Of a stretch of 6,122 nt of DNA, positions 1-6,122 are shown in pieces. The translations under genes were made by a program, and so were the position numbers. Source of the DNA: an uncultured Bacteroidales bacterium (GTDB lineage Bacteria > Bacteroidota > Bacteroidia > Bacteroidales > UBA4417). The notes beneath the pieces were generated by a model, which worked only from the letters and a program-made list of their open reading frames with translations, was not told the DNA's origin and did not search any database. The DNA is taken from contig CALCJE010000367.1 in NCBI GenBank assembly GCA_937965665.1, positions 1 through 6,122 of the forward strand. The letters are read 5' to 3'. Each line of letters starts with the position of its first letter. Position 1 is the first letter of the stretch.

Positions 1-1
1 C

Positions 2-805
2 AACTGGCATCCTTTTATTCCTAAAAATACTGGCCAGTGGGGGCATTTCGGCATCAGCGGCATATTCCGGGGGGCTGCAGTAATATTTTTTGCTTACATT
101 GGTTTCGATGCCGTTTCAACGGCTGCCCAGGAGGCTAAAAATCCACAACGCGATATGCCCTGGGGCATCCTGGGCTCCCTGAGTATTTCGACCTTGCTCT
201 ATATCGTTATGGCCATAGTGCTCACCGGAATTGTAAGTTATACGCAGCTTAATGTTGCCGACCCCGTTGCTGTTGGAGTTGATGCCATGGGCCCGGGCAT
301 GTTCTGGCTCAGGCCGATCATAAAAATTGCTGCTATTGCCGGTTTGAGTTCAGTGATCCTGGTAATGCTCCTAGGGCAACCCCGTATTTTTTATTCCATG
401 TCGAAAGACGGGCTGTTGCCACCGGCATTCTCAAAAGTTCACAAGCGCTTTAAAACTCCGCATGTCAGTACGATAGTAACCGGTATTGCAGCCGTTATTC
501 TTTCGGGTATCCTTCCAATTAATATTCTCGGCGAGCTGGTATCGATCGGGACCTTGCTGGCTTTTGTAATAGTTTGCGTGGGGATCATATTCCTGCGTTA
601 CAGAAGGCCTGAGCTGCATCGCCCTTTCCGCACTCCCTGGGTTCCATTTGTCCCTGCTTTAGGCGCCGGAATTTGTCTTTTGCAGATGTTTTCGCTTCCA
701 CTCGATACCTGGTTAAGGCTTATCATCTGGTTGGCAATTGGACTGGCAATTTATTTTACCTATGGGATTTCGCACAGTGTTTTACGAAAAAGCAAATTAA
801 AGTAA
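2..805 (+). CDS. APC superfamily amino acid permease, CAT type (5' end missing)
   Basis: This is the C-terminal part, 267 codons, of an inner-membrane amino acid transporter. The reading frame is open from base 2, so the ATG at 155 is an internal methionine and not the start. Visible residues 28-40 read IFFAYIGFDAVST, followed by an EAKNPQRD stretch at 44-51; this is the conserved sixth-helix region and following cytoplasmic loop of cationic amino acid transporter (CAT/YhdG-like) permeases. Further on come GQPRIFYSMSKDGLLP, another family signature, and RPFRTPWVPFVPALG before the last two hydrophobic segments. Family members are usually about 480-500 residues, so nearly half the protein lies outside the window. 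The tail LRKSKLK is basic, as expected for a cytoplasmic end. Family assignment is firm. The substrate cannot be read from sequence; cationic or broad-range amino acids are the family's usual cargo. The next permease starts 36 bases downstream, which suggests one transcript. Confidence 0.94.
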   Translation, partial: NWHPFIPKNTGQWGHFGISGIFRGAAVIFFAYIGFDAVSTAAQEAKNPQRDMPWGILGSLSISTLLYIVMAIVLTGIVSYTQLNVADPVAVGVDAMGPGMFWLRPIIKIAAIAGLSSVILVMLLGQPRIFYSMSKDGLLPPAFSKVHKRFKTPHVSTIVTGIAAVILSGILPINILGELVSIGTLLAFVIVCVGIIFLRYRRPELHRPFRTPWVPFVPALGAGICLLQMFSLPLDTWLRLIIWLAIGLAIYFTYGISHSVLRKSKLK

Positions 806-841
806 ATTTATACAGTTAAAATTTATCACACCATAGCTCGC

Positions 842-2269
842 ATGGTTAAAGCAGAAACCGGTTTTAAAAAAAGTCTCGGATTTATTGATTCAACCGCGCT
901 GGTTGCAGGATCAATGATCGGTTCGGGGATTTTTATTGTGAGCGCCGATATTGCCCGCAATGTGGGTGCCCCTGGCTGGATGCTTGTTGTTTGGGTAATT
1001 ACCGGCCTGATGACCATTTTTGCAGCCCTCAGCTATGGCGAACTGGCTTCGATGATGCCCCGGGCTGGCGGACAGTATGTTTACATCCGCGAGGCTTTTA
1101 ATCCACTGGCAGGTTTCCTTTATGGCTGGACTTTCTTCACGGTAATTCAAACGGGTACTATTGCCGCAGTTGCCATGGCCTTTGCCAAATTTGCCGGGGT
1201 GCTGGTTCCCTGGTTTTCGGAGGGCAATGTGCTGCTCAATCTTGGTTTTTTGAAAATTAATACGGTTCACCTGCTGGCTATCTCTACCATTGTGCTCTTA
1301 ACTTTTAATAACCTGATGGGGATACAAAGCGGCAAATGGGTTCAGAATATTTTTACATTACTTAAAGTGGCCTTGCTTATCGGCTTTATAATTTTAGGGT
1401 TGTTTTTTGCAGGCAATGCCGATGCTGTAGCAGTGAACAAAAGTTATTTCTGGCAACCTCAAGCCATTGATGGCACCGCATTAAGCGGCTGGGCGCTGGT
1501 TGCAGCGGTGGGTGTAGCCATGGTTGGATCCTTGTTTTCGTCGGATGCCTGGAACAACATTACTTTTGCCGCAGGTGAAGTTAAAAATGCGAAACGGAAT
1601 ATCCCGTTAAGTTTGGTAGCCGGCGTTGCACTGGTTACAGTTTTGTATATTCTGGCTAATTTTGTTTACCTCAATGCTTTACCGCTGAGAGGTACACCCG
1701 GTGGTGAAAGCGTGTATGAAAAAGGTATACAGTTTGCTGTGAACGACAGGCTTGGATCAGCATCGATGTACGGCTTGTTTGGGTCGATGGCAGCAATGAT
1801 GATGGCTGCTTTTGTAGTGATTTCAACCTTTGGCTGTAATAATGGATTAATTCTTTCAGGCGCCAGGGTATATTATGCCATGGCTAAGGATGACCTGTTT
1901 TTTAAAAGTGCAGGCAAACTTAACCGGTTTGCGGTACCGGCAGCAGGGCTTAAAGTACAGGCAGTATGGGCTTCGTTGCTTTGCCTGTCAGGAACCTACT
2001 CGAACCTGCTCGACTACGTGGTATTTGCGGTATTAATATTTTATGTACTTACCATTGCCGGAATTTTTGTGCTTCGCCGCAAAATGCCCAATGCTGAGAG
2101 GCCTTACAAAACATTTGGTTATCCATTAGTCCCGGTGCTGTACATGGCTGCAGCGTCGCTGGTTATGTTCGTTTTACTTATATACAAACCCGATTATACC
2201 TGGCCGGGACTTATCATCGTAATTCTTGGAGTTCCTGTATATTTTATATGGCAGAAATGGCGCAGATAA
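842..2269 (+). CDS. APC superfamily amino acid permease, LAT/SteT-like
   Basis: This is a complete 475-residue polytopic inner-membrane transporter, a normal length for the APC family with about 12 helices. Residues 23-31 (GSMIGSGIF) form the unwound first helix that in this family binds the substrate's amino and carboxyl groups. SYGELASMMPRAGGQYVY at 64-81 is the conserved loop and third-helix start. DAWNNITFAAGEVKNAKRNIP at 235-255 matches the sixth-helix region of the L-type/SteT branch (DGWNN...EEVKNPxRNIP), so this is a different subfamily from the permease upstream. A further conserved loop, GARVYYAMAKDDLFF, lies at 340-354. The start at 842 fits because the protein begins with a short polar stretch before the first helix; no Shine-Dalgarno sequence is present. 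The upstream gene's TAA at 803-805 is in this same frame and the 12 codons between it and the ATG are open, so the frame alone does not rule out an earlier start. Neutral amino acid uptake or exchange is likely; the exact substrate is unknown. Confidence 0.95.
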   Translation: MVKAETGFKKSLGFIDSTALVAGSMIGSGIFIVSADIARNVGAPGWMLVVWVITGLMTIFAALSYGELASMMPRAGGQYVYIREAFNPLAGFLYGWTFFTVIQTGTIAAVAMAFAKFAGVLVPWFSEGNVLLNLGFLKINTVHLLAISTIVLLTFNNLMGIQSGKWVQNIFTLLKVALLIGFIILGLFFAGNADAVAVNKSYFWQPQAIDGTALSGWALVAAVGVAMVGSLFSSDAWNNITFAAGEVKNAKRNIPLSLVAGVALVTVLYILANFVYLNALPLRGTPGGESVYEKGIQFAVNDRLGSASMYGLFGSMAAMMMAAFVVISTFGCNNGLILSGARVYYAMAKDDLFFKSAGKLNRFAVPAAGLKVQAVWASLLCLSGTYSNLLDYVVFAVLIFYVLTIAGIFVLRRKMPNAERPYKTFGYPLVPVLYMAAASLVMFVLLIYKPDYTWPGLIIVILGVPVYFIWQKWRR

Positions 2270-2277
2270 ACTAAACC

Positions 2278-2321
2278 CCGGTAACATAATAGAGTAATAT
2301 TCTATCTATTCGTGTTACTGG
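2278..2321 (+). terminator. Terminator-like hairpin after the permease pair
   Basis: CCGGTAACA at 2278-2286 pairs with TGTTACTGG at 2313-2321 as nine base pairs, one of them G-U. Inside, ATAGA at 2289-2293 can pair with TCTAT at 2301-2305 around a 7-base loop. The T-rich stretch TGTTTATTT follows at 2322-2330. The position, 8 bases after the permease stop codon, fits a rho-independent terminator for the two-permease transcript. The stem is interrupted and the T tract is impure, so it may be weak. Confidence 0.5.
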
Positions 2322-2394
2322 TGTTTATTTAAAATATAGCAAATATTTGTTTGTCAGTATTTTATTATCGGCAAGCATCCGTTTAGTTATCTGG

Positions 2395-2410
2395 TTACGC
2401 ACATGCGTAA
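2395..2410. promoter_or_regulatory. 16-base palindrome, possible operator
   Basis: TTACGCACATGCGTAA has perfect 7-base arms around a central CA. It lies 94 bases before the start of the helix-hairpin-helix gene and 6 bases before a possible short ORF. Its size and symmetry resemble the binding site of a dimeric regulator. As RNA it could extend outward by two G-U pairs and one T-A pair. No regulator is recognisable nearby, so the role is inferred from symmetry alone. Confidence 0.35.
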
Positions 2411-2416
2411 TTATGA

Positions 2417-2497
2417 ATGAAGCTTAGCGTATTATTACTCCTGTTCCTGGTTTTCTCAATCTATCATACAGGTAATCAGTATATTAATGTAATATGA
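2417..2497 (+). CDS. Possible 26-residue hydrophobic peptide
   Basis: An ATG at 2417 opens 26 codons ending at TGA (2495-2497). The peptide begins MKLSVLLLLFLVFSIYHTG, with one lysine followed by a solid run of leucine, valine and phenylalanine, and then a short polar tail (NQYINVI). This looks like a signal peptide or a single membrane helix. It stops 7 bases before the ATG of the helix-hairpin-helix gene, which is where a leader peptide or a coupled small membrane protein would sit. It has no Shine-Dalgarno sequence, but neither do its neighbours. It could equally be chance, or the leftover 5' end of a decayed secreted-protein gene. No family is recognised. Confidence 0.22.
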   Translation: MKLSVLLLLFLVFSIYHTGNQYINVI

Positions 2498-2504
2498 ATT
2501 ATTT

Positions 2505-3419
2505 ATGTTAGAGAATATTAAAAACTATCTGAATTTTAACAAGGGCGAACGTAACGGGATACTCGTCGTGATAGCCTTTATAATTTTGGCAGCTGTTTTC
2601 CCTTACCTTAAGAAATACCCCGCAGCTGATCATAACGAAGATTTTAAGCAGTTTGCCGATGATATAATGCAATTTGAGGCAAGCCTGAGAAATGCCGCCG
2701 ACTCAGCCAATGAAGCTCGCTTACTCGATTTTCAGCAGATGGATCGTTCGATTGCCGAGAACAAACTAAAGCCTTTCCCTTTCAATCCTAACCAGTTGCC
2801 TTCAGAGCAATGGAGTAAAATGGGGCTGAAAGACTGGCAGATTAAAGTTATCAAGAAATATGAATCAAGCGGCGGTAAATTCTATAAAAAAGAAGATTTT
2901 AAACGCATGTTCTGTATTACCCCTTCTGAGTACCAGGTACTTGAACCCTATATTTCAATCCCAGAACAAAAGAACGTATACGCCGATAAGAAACCTGAGG
3001 TTAAGGAAGTTAAAAAACGACTCATGGTTGATCTGAATACTGCTGATTCGGTTACTCTGCTATCACTTTATGGCATCGGACCTTCGTTTGCAAAGCGGAT
3101 TATAAAATACCGTAACCTGCTGGGTGGTTTTTACACCAAATCCCAGTTGCTCGAAGTGTATGGATTCGACCAGGACCGGCTCGACAAAATTGCTGACAAT
3201 TGCGATGCAAACCCTACAGGAATAAAGCGAATTAATTTAAATACCGTGAGAACTGATGAACTCAAAAAACACCCTTACCTCGACTATTATACAGCAAAAG
3301 CCATTGTCGATCAAAGGATTATACTCCGTAAATACACTTCCGTGAACCAGTTAAAGGACATCCCGCTTATTCACGAGGAATTATTCAACAAAATAAAATA
3401 CTACTTTACAACTGAATAG
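2505..3419 (+). CDS. Membrane-anchored helix-hairpin-helix protein, ComEA-like
   Basis: This 304-residue protein has a short N-terminal segment (FNKGERNG at 11-18), one membrane helix at about 18-35, a charged linker to about 88, and then three helix-hairpin-helix-type units at about 91-152, 174-232 and 242-303. The middle unit is the clearest: VDLNTADSVTLLSLYGIGPS at 175-194, with the GIG hairpin and then the second helix AKRIIKYRNLLGGF. The first (MGLKDWQIKVIKKYESSGG) and third (INLNTVRTDELKKHPYLDYY) match the same pattern but lack a canonical GhG turn. The fold binds the DNA backbone in a non-sequence-specific way; ComEA, the DNA-uptake receptor, is the best-known relative. The single helix suggests the repeats lie outside the inner membrane, in the periplasm, but orientation is not proven. 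The anchored triple-repeat form is common in Bacteroidota and mostly uncharacterised. A role in DNA uptake is possible, not shown. The downstream gene starts 2 bases after this stop. Confidence 0.9.
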   Translation: MLENIKNYLNFNKGERNGILVVIAFIILAAVFPYLKKYPAADHNEDFKQFADDIMQFEASLRNAADSANEARLLDFQQMDRSIAENKLKPFPFNPNQLPSEQWSKMGLKDWQIKVIKKYESSGGKFYKKEDFKRMFCITPSEYQVLEPYISIPEQKNVYADKKPEVKEVKKRLMVDLNTADSVTLLSLYGIGPSFAKRIIKYRNLLGGFYTKSQLLEVYGFDQDRLDKIADNCDANPTGIKRINLNTVRTDELKKHPYLDYYTAKAIVDQRIILRKYTSVNQLKDIPLIHEELFNKIKYYFTTE

Positions 3420-3421
3420 TA

Positions 3422-4786
3422 ATGCTAAACACCAATTACTCAATAAAAGTGATAAGTTTCAGCCTGCTGGTTGCAGTTATGGCCTTATTTAGTCCGGCTG
3501 CAGCAAAAGCCCAGGACGAAGTGCAGGTACTTGTCGGGAAAATTCAAAAATCATCTGGTCGTGTTAAAGTCGATTTATTGAACCAGGTTTCGCTGGCGTA
3601 CCGCAATACCGACCGGTTTAAATCGCTCGAATATGCCAGGCTGGCTTATGAATCTTCGTCGGAAATAAAGTACACTGCTGGTCAGGCACTGGCGCTGAAA
3701 AACCAGGGTATCTGCTGGTTTTTCATTGGGAATAACGATTCGGCAGCATTTTGCTACAAGGAGGCCCTGGCAGGATTTACGCGCATCAACGATATGAAAG
3801 GCATATCAGCCTGTTACAACAATCTCGGACTTATTGCCCAGGAAACTGGCAAGTACGCTGATGCACTGAAGTTCTACGAGCGTTCGGCCGAAATGGACCG
3901 CAAACTCGGGGATGAAATAGGCGTGGCGCAAACCACCCAGAATATGGCTGATATCTATATTTACCGGGGCGAATATCAAAAGGCGCTGTCGCTGACTAAC
4001 GCTTGTTTAAAGATATATACCGTTCAGTCGGATAAACCAGGTGTTATGGGCAGCCTGCTGAACCGTGCTGCAGTTTACGATTATCTGGCACTTTACCAGG
4101 AGTCGTTGCGCGATTACCAGCATGCACTCAGCTTGTCGCGCGAAATAAATGATAAGTATACCGAAATCAGGCTCAATAGTAACCTGGGCGTGATGTACTG
4201 GCACTGGCAAAAGCCTGCTATTGCCATGCAATATCTTACCACCGCCCTCGAAATGAGCGACGAAACCGACGATGCCTATAATATTGATAACACACTTAAA
4301 ACCATGGCTGAGATTTATACTTCGCGTAAGGAATATGCCAGGGCTAATGAAATCTATCAAAAGATACTTAACCGGAATGTGAAACTCGATAACAAACGCC
4401 AGGTTGCGGTTATTATGACAGCGATCGGGAGGAACCTGATCGAACTGAATGAGGTCGACAAAGCACTGGGGTACCTGGATAAAAGCCTCGAAATTACTAC
4501 CGGCCTTGACACTCCTTATGAAAAGCTCGAGAATTATCGTAACCTGGTGATCGTTAATGCTATACTTCATAATTTCAGGGCAGCCGACAGCCTGCAGGAC
4601 TTATTTGCCACCACCCGGGCCGAATTGATGGATCACGATTCGTTACCTGGAAATCCAAAATTGAACCCCGCTAAAACTGGAAACATGGACACACAGCTCC
4701 CGCTTGCAGTTAAATGGGCTGTTTCTTTCTTGTTGCTGGCTTCGGTGGTAATTATTTCTGTGGGTGGATTTCGTGATAAAAAATAG
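3422..4786 (+). CDS. Secreted TPR-repeat protein with C-terminal membrane helix
   Basis: This 454-residue protein starts with a signal peptide (hydrophobic core at about 9-25, likely cut after AKA at 28-30). From about 48 to 402 it is built of about nine tetratricopeptide-like units spaced close to 40 residues apart. The clearest begin near 128 (ACYNNLGLIAQETGKYADALKF), 170, 210, 250, 290 and 328. The 40-residue spacing is typical of the extended TPR type seen in sensor proteins. A polar linker follows, then one membrane helix at about 426-448 and a tail ending RDKK. By topology the repeats should be periplasmic and the end cytoplasmic. In Bacteroidota this arrangement is usually followed by a histidine kinase, cyclase or DNA-binding domain; here the protein stops after four charged residues. 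TPR units bind proteins or peptides; the partner is unknown. The start is well supported by the signal peptide. The ATG lies 2 bases after the previous stop, so coupled translation is likely. Confidence 0.9.
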   Translation: MLNTNYSIKVISFSLLVAVMALFSPAAAKAQDEVQVLVGKIQKSSGRVKVDLLNQVSLAYRNTDRFKSLEYARLAYESSSEIKYTAGQALALKNQGICWFFIGNNDSAAFCYKEALAGFTRINDMKGISACYNNLGLIAQETGKYADALKFYERSAEMDRKLGDEIGVAQTTQNMADIYIYRGEYQKALSLTNACLKIYTVQSDKPGVMGSLLNRAAVYDYLALYQESLRDYQHALSLSREINDKYTEIRLNSNLGVMYWHWQKPAIAMQYLTTALEMSDETDDAYNIDNTLKTMAEIYTSRKEYARANEIYQKILNRNVKLDNKRQVAVIMTAIGRNLIELNEVDKALGYLDKSLEITTGLDTPYEKLENYRNLVIVNAILHNFRAADSLQDLFATTRAELMDHDSLPGNPKLNPAKTGNMDTQLPLAVKWAVSFLLLASVVIISVGGFRDKK

Positions 4787-4795
4787 GGGGCTTTC

Positions 4796-4889
4796 ATTTA
4801 TAGCGTGATAAATCAGCTATTGGAGAAAACCTGGCGGTTAATAGACTGGATTCCGGCCTGGTAGTTGCCTGATTTCATCGGCTATAAAT
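4796..4889. repeat. Paired inverted repeat, possible three-way-junction fold
   Basis: ATTTATAGC (4796-4804) is the exact reverse complement of GCTATAAAT (4881-4889). Five bases inward on both sides, AAATCAG (4810-4816) matches CTGATTT (4869-4875). Equal spacing gives one stem with a symmetric internal loop. The enclosed 52 bases hold a further weak hairpin, CTATT (4817-4821) with AATAG (4840-4844), starting right where the outer stem ends. It may be a 3' UTR structure of the TPR transcript, a small RNA, or the remnant of a miniature mobile element. No long T tract follows. Confidence 0.4.
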
Positions 4890-4906
4890 ATTTAACTATA
4901 TTTAAC
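4888..4906. repeat. Two direct copies of ATATTTAAC, 10 bases apart
   Basis: ATATTTAAC occurs at 4888-4896 and again at 4898-4906. The 10-base period is close to one helical turn, as in sites where two protein subunits bind the same face of DNA. In such AT-rich sequence chance is a fair alternative. Confidence 0.3.
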
Positions 4907-5088
4907 GTAAGCAATTTATTGCCTTTCTAGCCCTTTTAACCTGCTGGTCATTCGTCATGAATAAAGATACAACTTGCTGAATTATTTTATTTTATATATA
5001 TAGATAAGTCATATTGGTTTATATTTAATTCTGGTCGAACTTTCATTTTTTGCATACCTGCTTTCCACACGGAGTTTGCTGACCCCAA

Positions 5089-5116
5089 ATTGTAAAAATT
5101 TTTTAAAGTAATTTTG
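5089..5116 (+). promoter_or_regulatory. Bacteroidota-type promoter for the epimerase gene
   Basis: TAATTTTG at 5109-5116 matches the TAnnTTTG -7 element used by the primary sigma factor of Bacteroidota. An ATTG at 5089-5092, 16 bases upstream, is a partial -33 element. Transcription would start near 5121-5125, giving a 5' UTR of about 20-25 bases before the ATG at 5146. This makes the epimerase gene the likely start of a new transcript. Confidence 0.65.
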
Positions 5117-5145
5117 CACCGCGAATCTCAAGATTTTAATATCCA

Positions 5146-6122
5146 ATGAATAAAAAGAAGATTGCTGTTGTTTTTGGCACCCGGCCGGATACAATTAAAA
5201 TGGCTCCCATCATTCTCGAGCTCAAAAAATATCCCGAAAATTTCGAAGTAATACCCATCGCTACAGCTCAGCATCGCCAAATGCTCGACCAGGTGCTTGA
5301 TGTCTTCAAAATTGAGTCAGCTTACGACCTCGATATTATGGCTCCAAAGCAAACACTGGCCAGTCTTACAGCTAAGATAATAACAGGCCTGGATGAAATT
5401 TTTAGTATCGAAAAACCTGATATGGTTTTGGTTCAGGGCGATACTTCAACAACCTGCATTGGAAGCCTGGCGGCGTTTTATCACCAAATACCGGTGGGGC
5501 ACATCGAAGCTGGTTTGCGTACCAACGATAAAGCCAATCCATTTCCTGAAGAAATAAACCGGCGCATAACAGGTTGCATCACCGACCTGCATTTTGCGCC
5601 CACGGCCACAGCAAAGGATGCTTTGCTGAAGGAAAATATTGATCCGTCAACCATTTTTGTAACCGGGAATACGGTTGTTGATGCCCTTGAATATACCGTT
5701 CGTGAAAATTACAGCTTCAGTTTGCCTGTACTTGATACGCTTGTTCAAAAAGGAAATCCTATTGTACTCGTAACGATGCACCGCCGCGAAAACTGGGGAT
5801 TGCCTATGGAAGGTGCCTGTAAGGCTATCAGGCGACTTGCCCTGCAATATCCTGGAATTGAGTATCTTTTCCCGGTGCATATGAACCCGGTTGTGCGCGA
5901 AGTGGTATATCCTATTTTGCAGAACATCCCTAACGTACACCTGATAGAACCGCTCGATTATCTTGATTTTGTGAATATTATGGCAAAATCATACCTGATT
6001 TTTACCGACTCTGGCGGAGTTCAGGAAGAGGGTCCTCATTTCGGCATTCCCATCCTTGTATTACGCTCAGTGACTGAACGGCCCGATGCGGTCGATTTCG
6101 GAACTGTAAAATTGGTTGGCCT
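5146..6122 (+). CDS. wecB: UDP-N-acetylglucosamine 2-epimerase, non-hydrolysing (3' end missing)
   Basis: The first 325 codons of a cytoplasmic enzyme that interconverts UDP-GlcNAc and UDP-ManNAc, a precursor for capsule, O-antigen or other surface glycans. The frame is open to the right edge; the family is usually about 370-380 residues, so about 50 are missing. Signatures run in order: FGTRPDTIKMAP (10-21; the usual form is GTRPEAIKMAP), TAQHRQMLDQ (40-49), QGDTSTT (97-103), HIEAGLRT (119-126), PEEINRR (134-140), TGNTVVDAL, MHRRENWG (211-218) and DSGGVQEEGPHFGIP (288-302), then TERPDAV. By alignment with E. coli WecB from memory, the catalytic Asp95, Glu117, Glu131 and His213 correspond to D99, E121, E135 and H212 here. 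All are present, so the enzyme should be active. The ATG at 5146 gives the normal short N-terminus before the first beta strand and follows a good promoter. The pathway it feeds lies outside the window. Confidence 0.95.
   Translation, partial: MNKKKIAVVFGTRPDTIKMAPIILELKKYPENFEVIPIATAQHRQMLDQVLDVFKIESAYDLDIMAPKQTLASLTAKIITGLDEIFSIEKPDMVLVQGDTSTTCIGSLAAFYHQIPVGHIEAGLRTNDKANPFPEEINRRITGCITDLHFAPTATAKDALLKENIDPSTIFVTGNTVVDALEYTVRENYSFSLPVLDTLVQKGNPIVLVTMHRRENWGLPMEGACKAIRRLALQYPGIEYLFPVHMNPVVREVVYPILQNIPNVHLIEPLDYLDFVNIMAKSYLIFTDSGGVQEEGPHFGIPILVLRSVTERPDAVDFGTVKLVG

Larger units (their letters stand above)
4787..5145. other. AT-rich intergenic region without a convincing gene
   Basis: No coding sequence is supported here on either strand. 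The region contains a long-range inverted repeat (4796-4889), a 9-base direct repeat with a 10-base period (4888-4906), a short GCAAT/ATTGC hairpin at 4911-4922 followed by CTTTCTAG, a very AT-rich stretch around 4980-5030, and a promoter just before the epimerase gene. The short hairpin is too small to call a terminator with confidence. Confidence 0.7.

Noticed and set aside
911..1270. 119-codon open frame on the minus strand
   Set aside because: It is antisense to the conserved first helices of the second permease, and its translation looks like random low-hydrophobicity sequence.
2341..2360. TTTG-containing sequence as a promoter for the helix-hairpin-helix gene
   Set aside because: Neither TTTG here is preceded by TA at the right spacing, so the TAnnTTTG consensus is not met. 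The real promoter of this unit was not identified.
4007..4570. 187-codon open frame on the minus strand
   Set aside because: It lies wholly inside the TPR gene in antisense. Its translation has no recognisable domain, and the + strand frame has clear TPR units across the same bases.
4784..4862. Possible read-through or frameshift extension of the TPR protein past its TAG
   Set aside because: The same frame stays open for only about 25 codons after the stop and encodes nothing like a kinase or other output domain. The stop right after a basic membrane-helix tail looks genuine.
4911..4922. GCAATTTATTGC as a terminator for the TPR transcript
   Set aside because: The stem is only 4-5 pairs, AT-rich, and not followed by a clean T tract.
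5009..5194. 61-codon open frame on the minus strand
   Set aside because: It overlaps the epimerase promoter and the first codons of the epimerase in antisense, and has no family features.
5647..5940. Minus-strand open frames inside the epimerase gene
   Set aside because: The + strand carries conserved catalytic motifs through this stretch, so these frames are shadows.

Overview
The window looks like ordinary chromosomal DNA from a member of the Bacteroidota, probably a Bacteroidales-like lineage; the rank below phylum is a guess. Four things point there. None of the visible starts has a Shine-Dalgarno sequence. A promoter of the Bacteroidota type (TAnnTTTG) lies before the last gene. The helix-hairpin-helix protein has the membrane-anchored form common in this phylum. 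The TPR protein is of the kind its members carry in large numbers. All recognisable genes are on the + strand. No RNA gene, CRISPR array, insertion sequence or phage gene was seen.

Layout. Positions 2-805 hold the C-terminal part of a CAT-type APC amino acid permease that enters from the left edge. After 36 bases comes a complete second APC permease of the LAT/SteT type (842-2269); the two are probably co-transcribed. A 235-base gap follows, with a terminator-like hairpin (2278-2321), a 16-base palindrome (2395-2410) and a possible 26-codon hydrophobic peptide (2417-2497). Next is a two-gene unit: a membrane-anchored triple helix-hairpin-helix protein (2505-3419) and, 2 bases later, a secreted TPR protein with a C-terminal membrane helix (3422-4786). 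An AT-rich gap of 359 bases (4787-5145) contains a paired inverted repeat that may fold as a three-way junction, a short direct repeat and a good promoter. The window ends inside a non-hydrolysing UDP-N-acetylglucosamine 2-epimerase gene (5146 to the right edge), which has no stop inside the window and could be the first gene of a surface-polysaccharide cluster.

How the genes work together. The two permeases plausibly form one amino acid uptake or exchange unit. The helix-hairpin-helix and TPR genes are probably translated together, but nothing in their sequences shows a shared function. The epimerase has its own promoter and belongs to a separate pathway, the supply of UDP-ManNAc for glycans. 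I found no convincing new system. The points most worth a second look are the TPR protein that stops right after its membrane helix where relatives often carry a signalling domain, the structured element at 4796-4889, and the palindrome plus short hydrophobic ORF before the helix-hairpin-helix gene.
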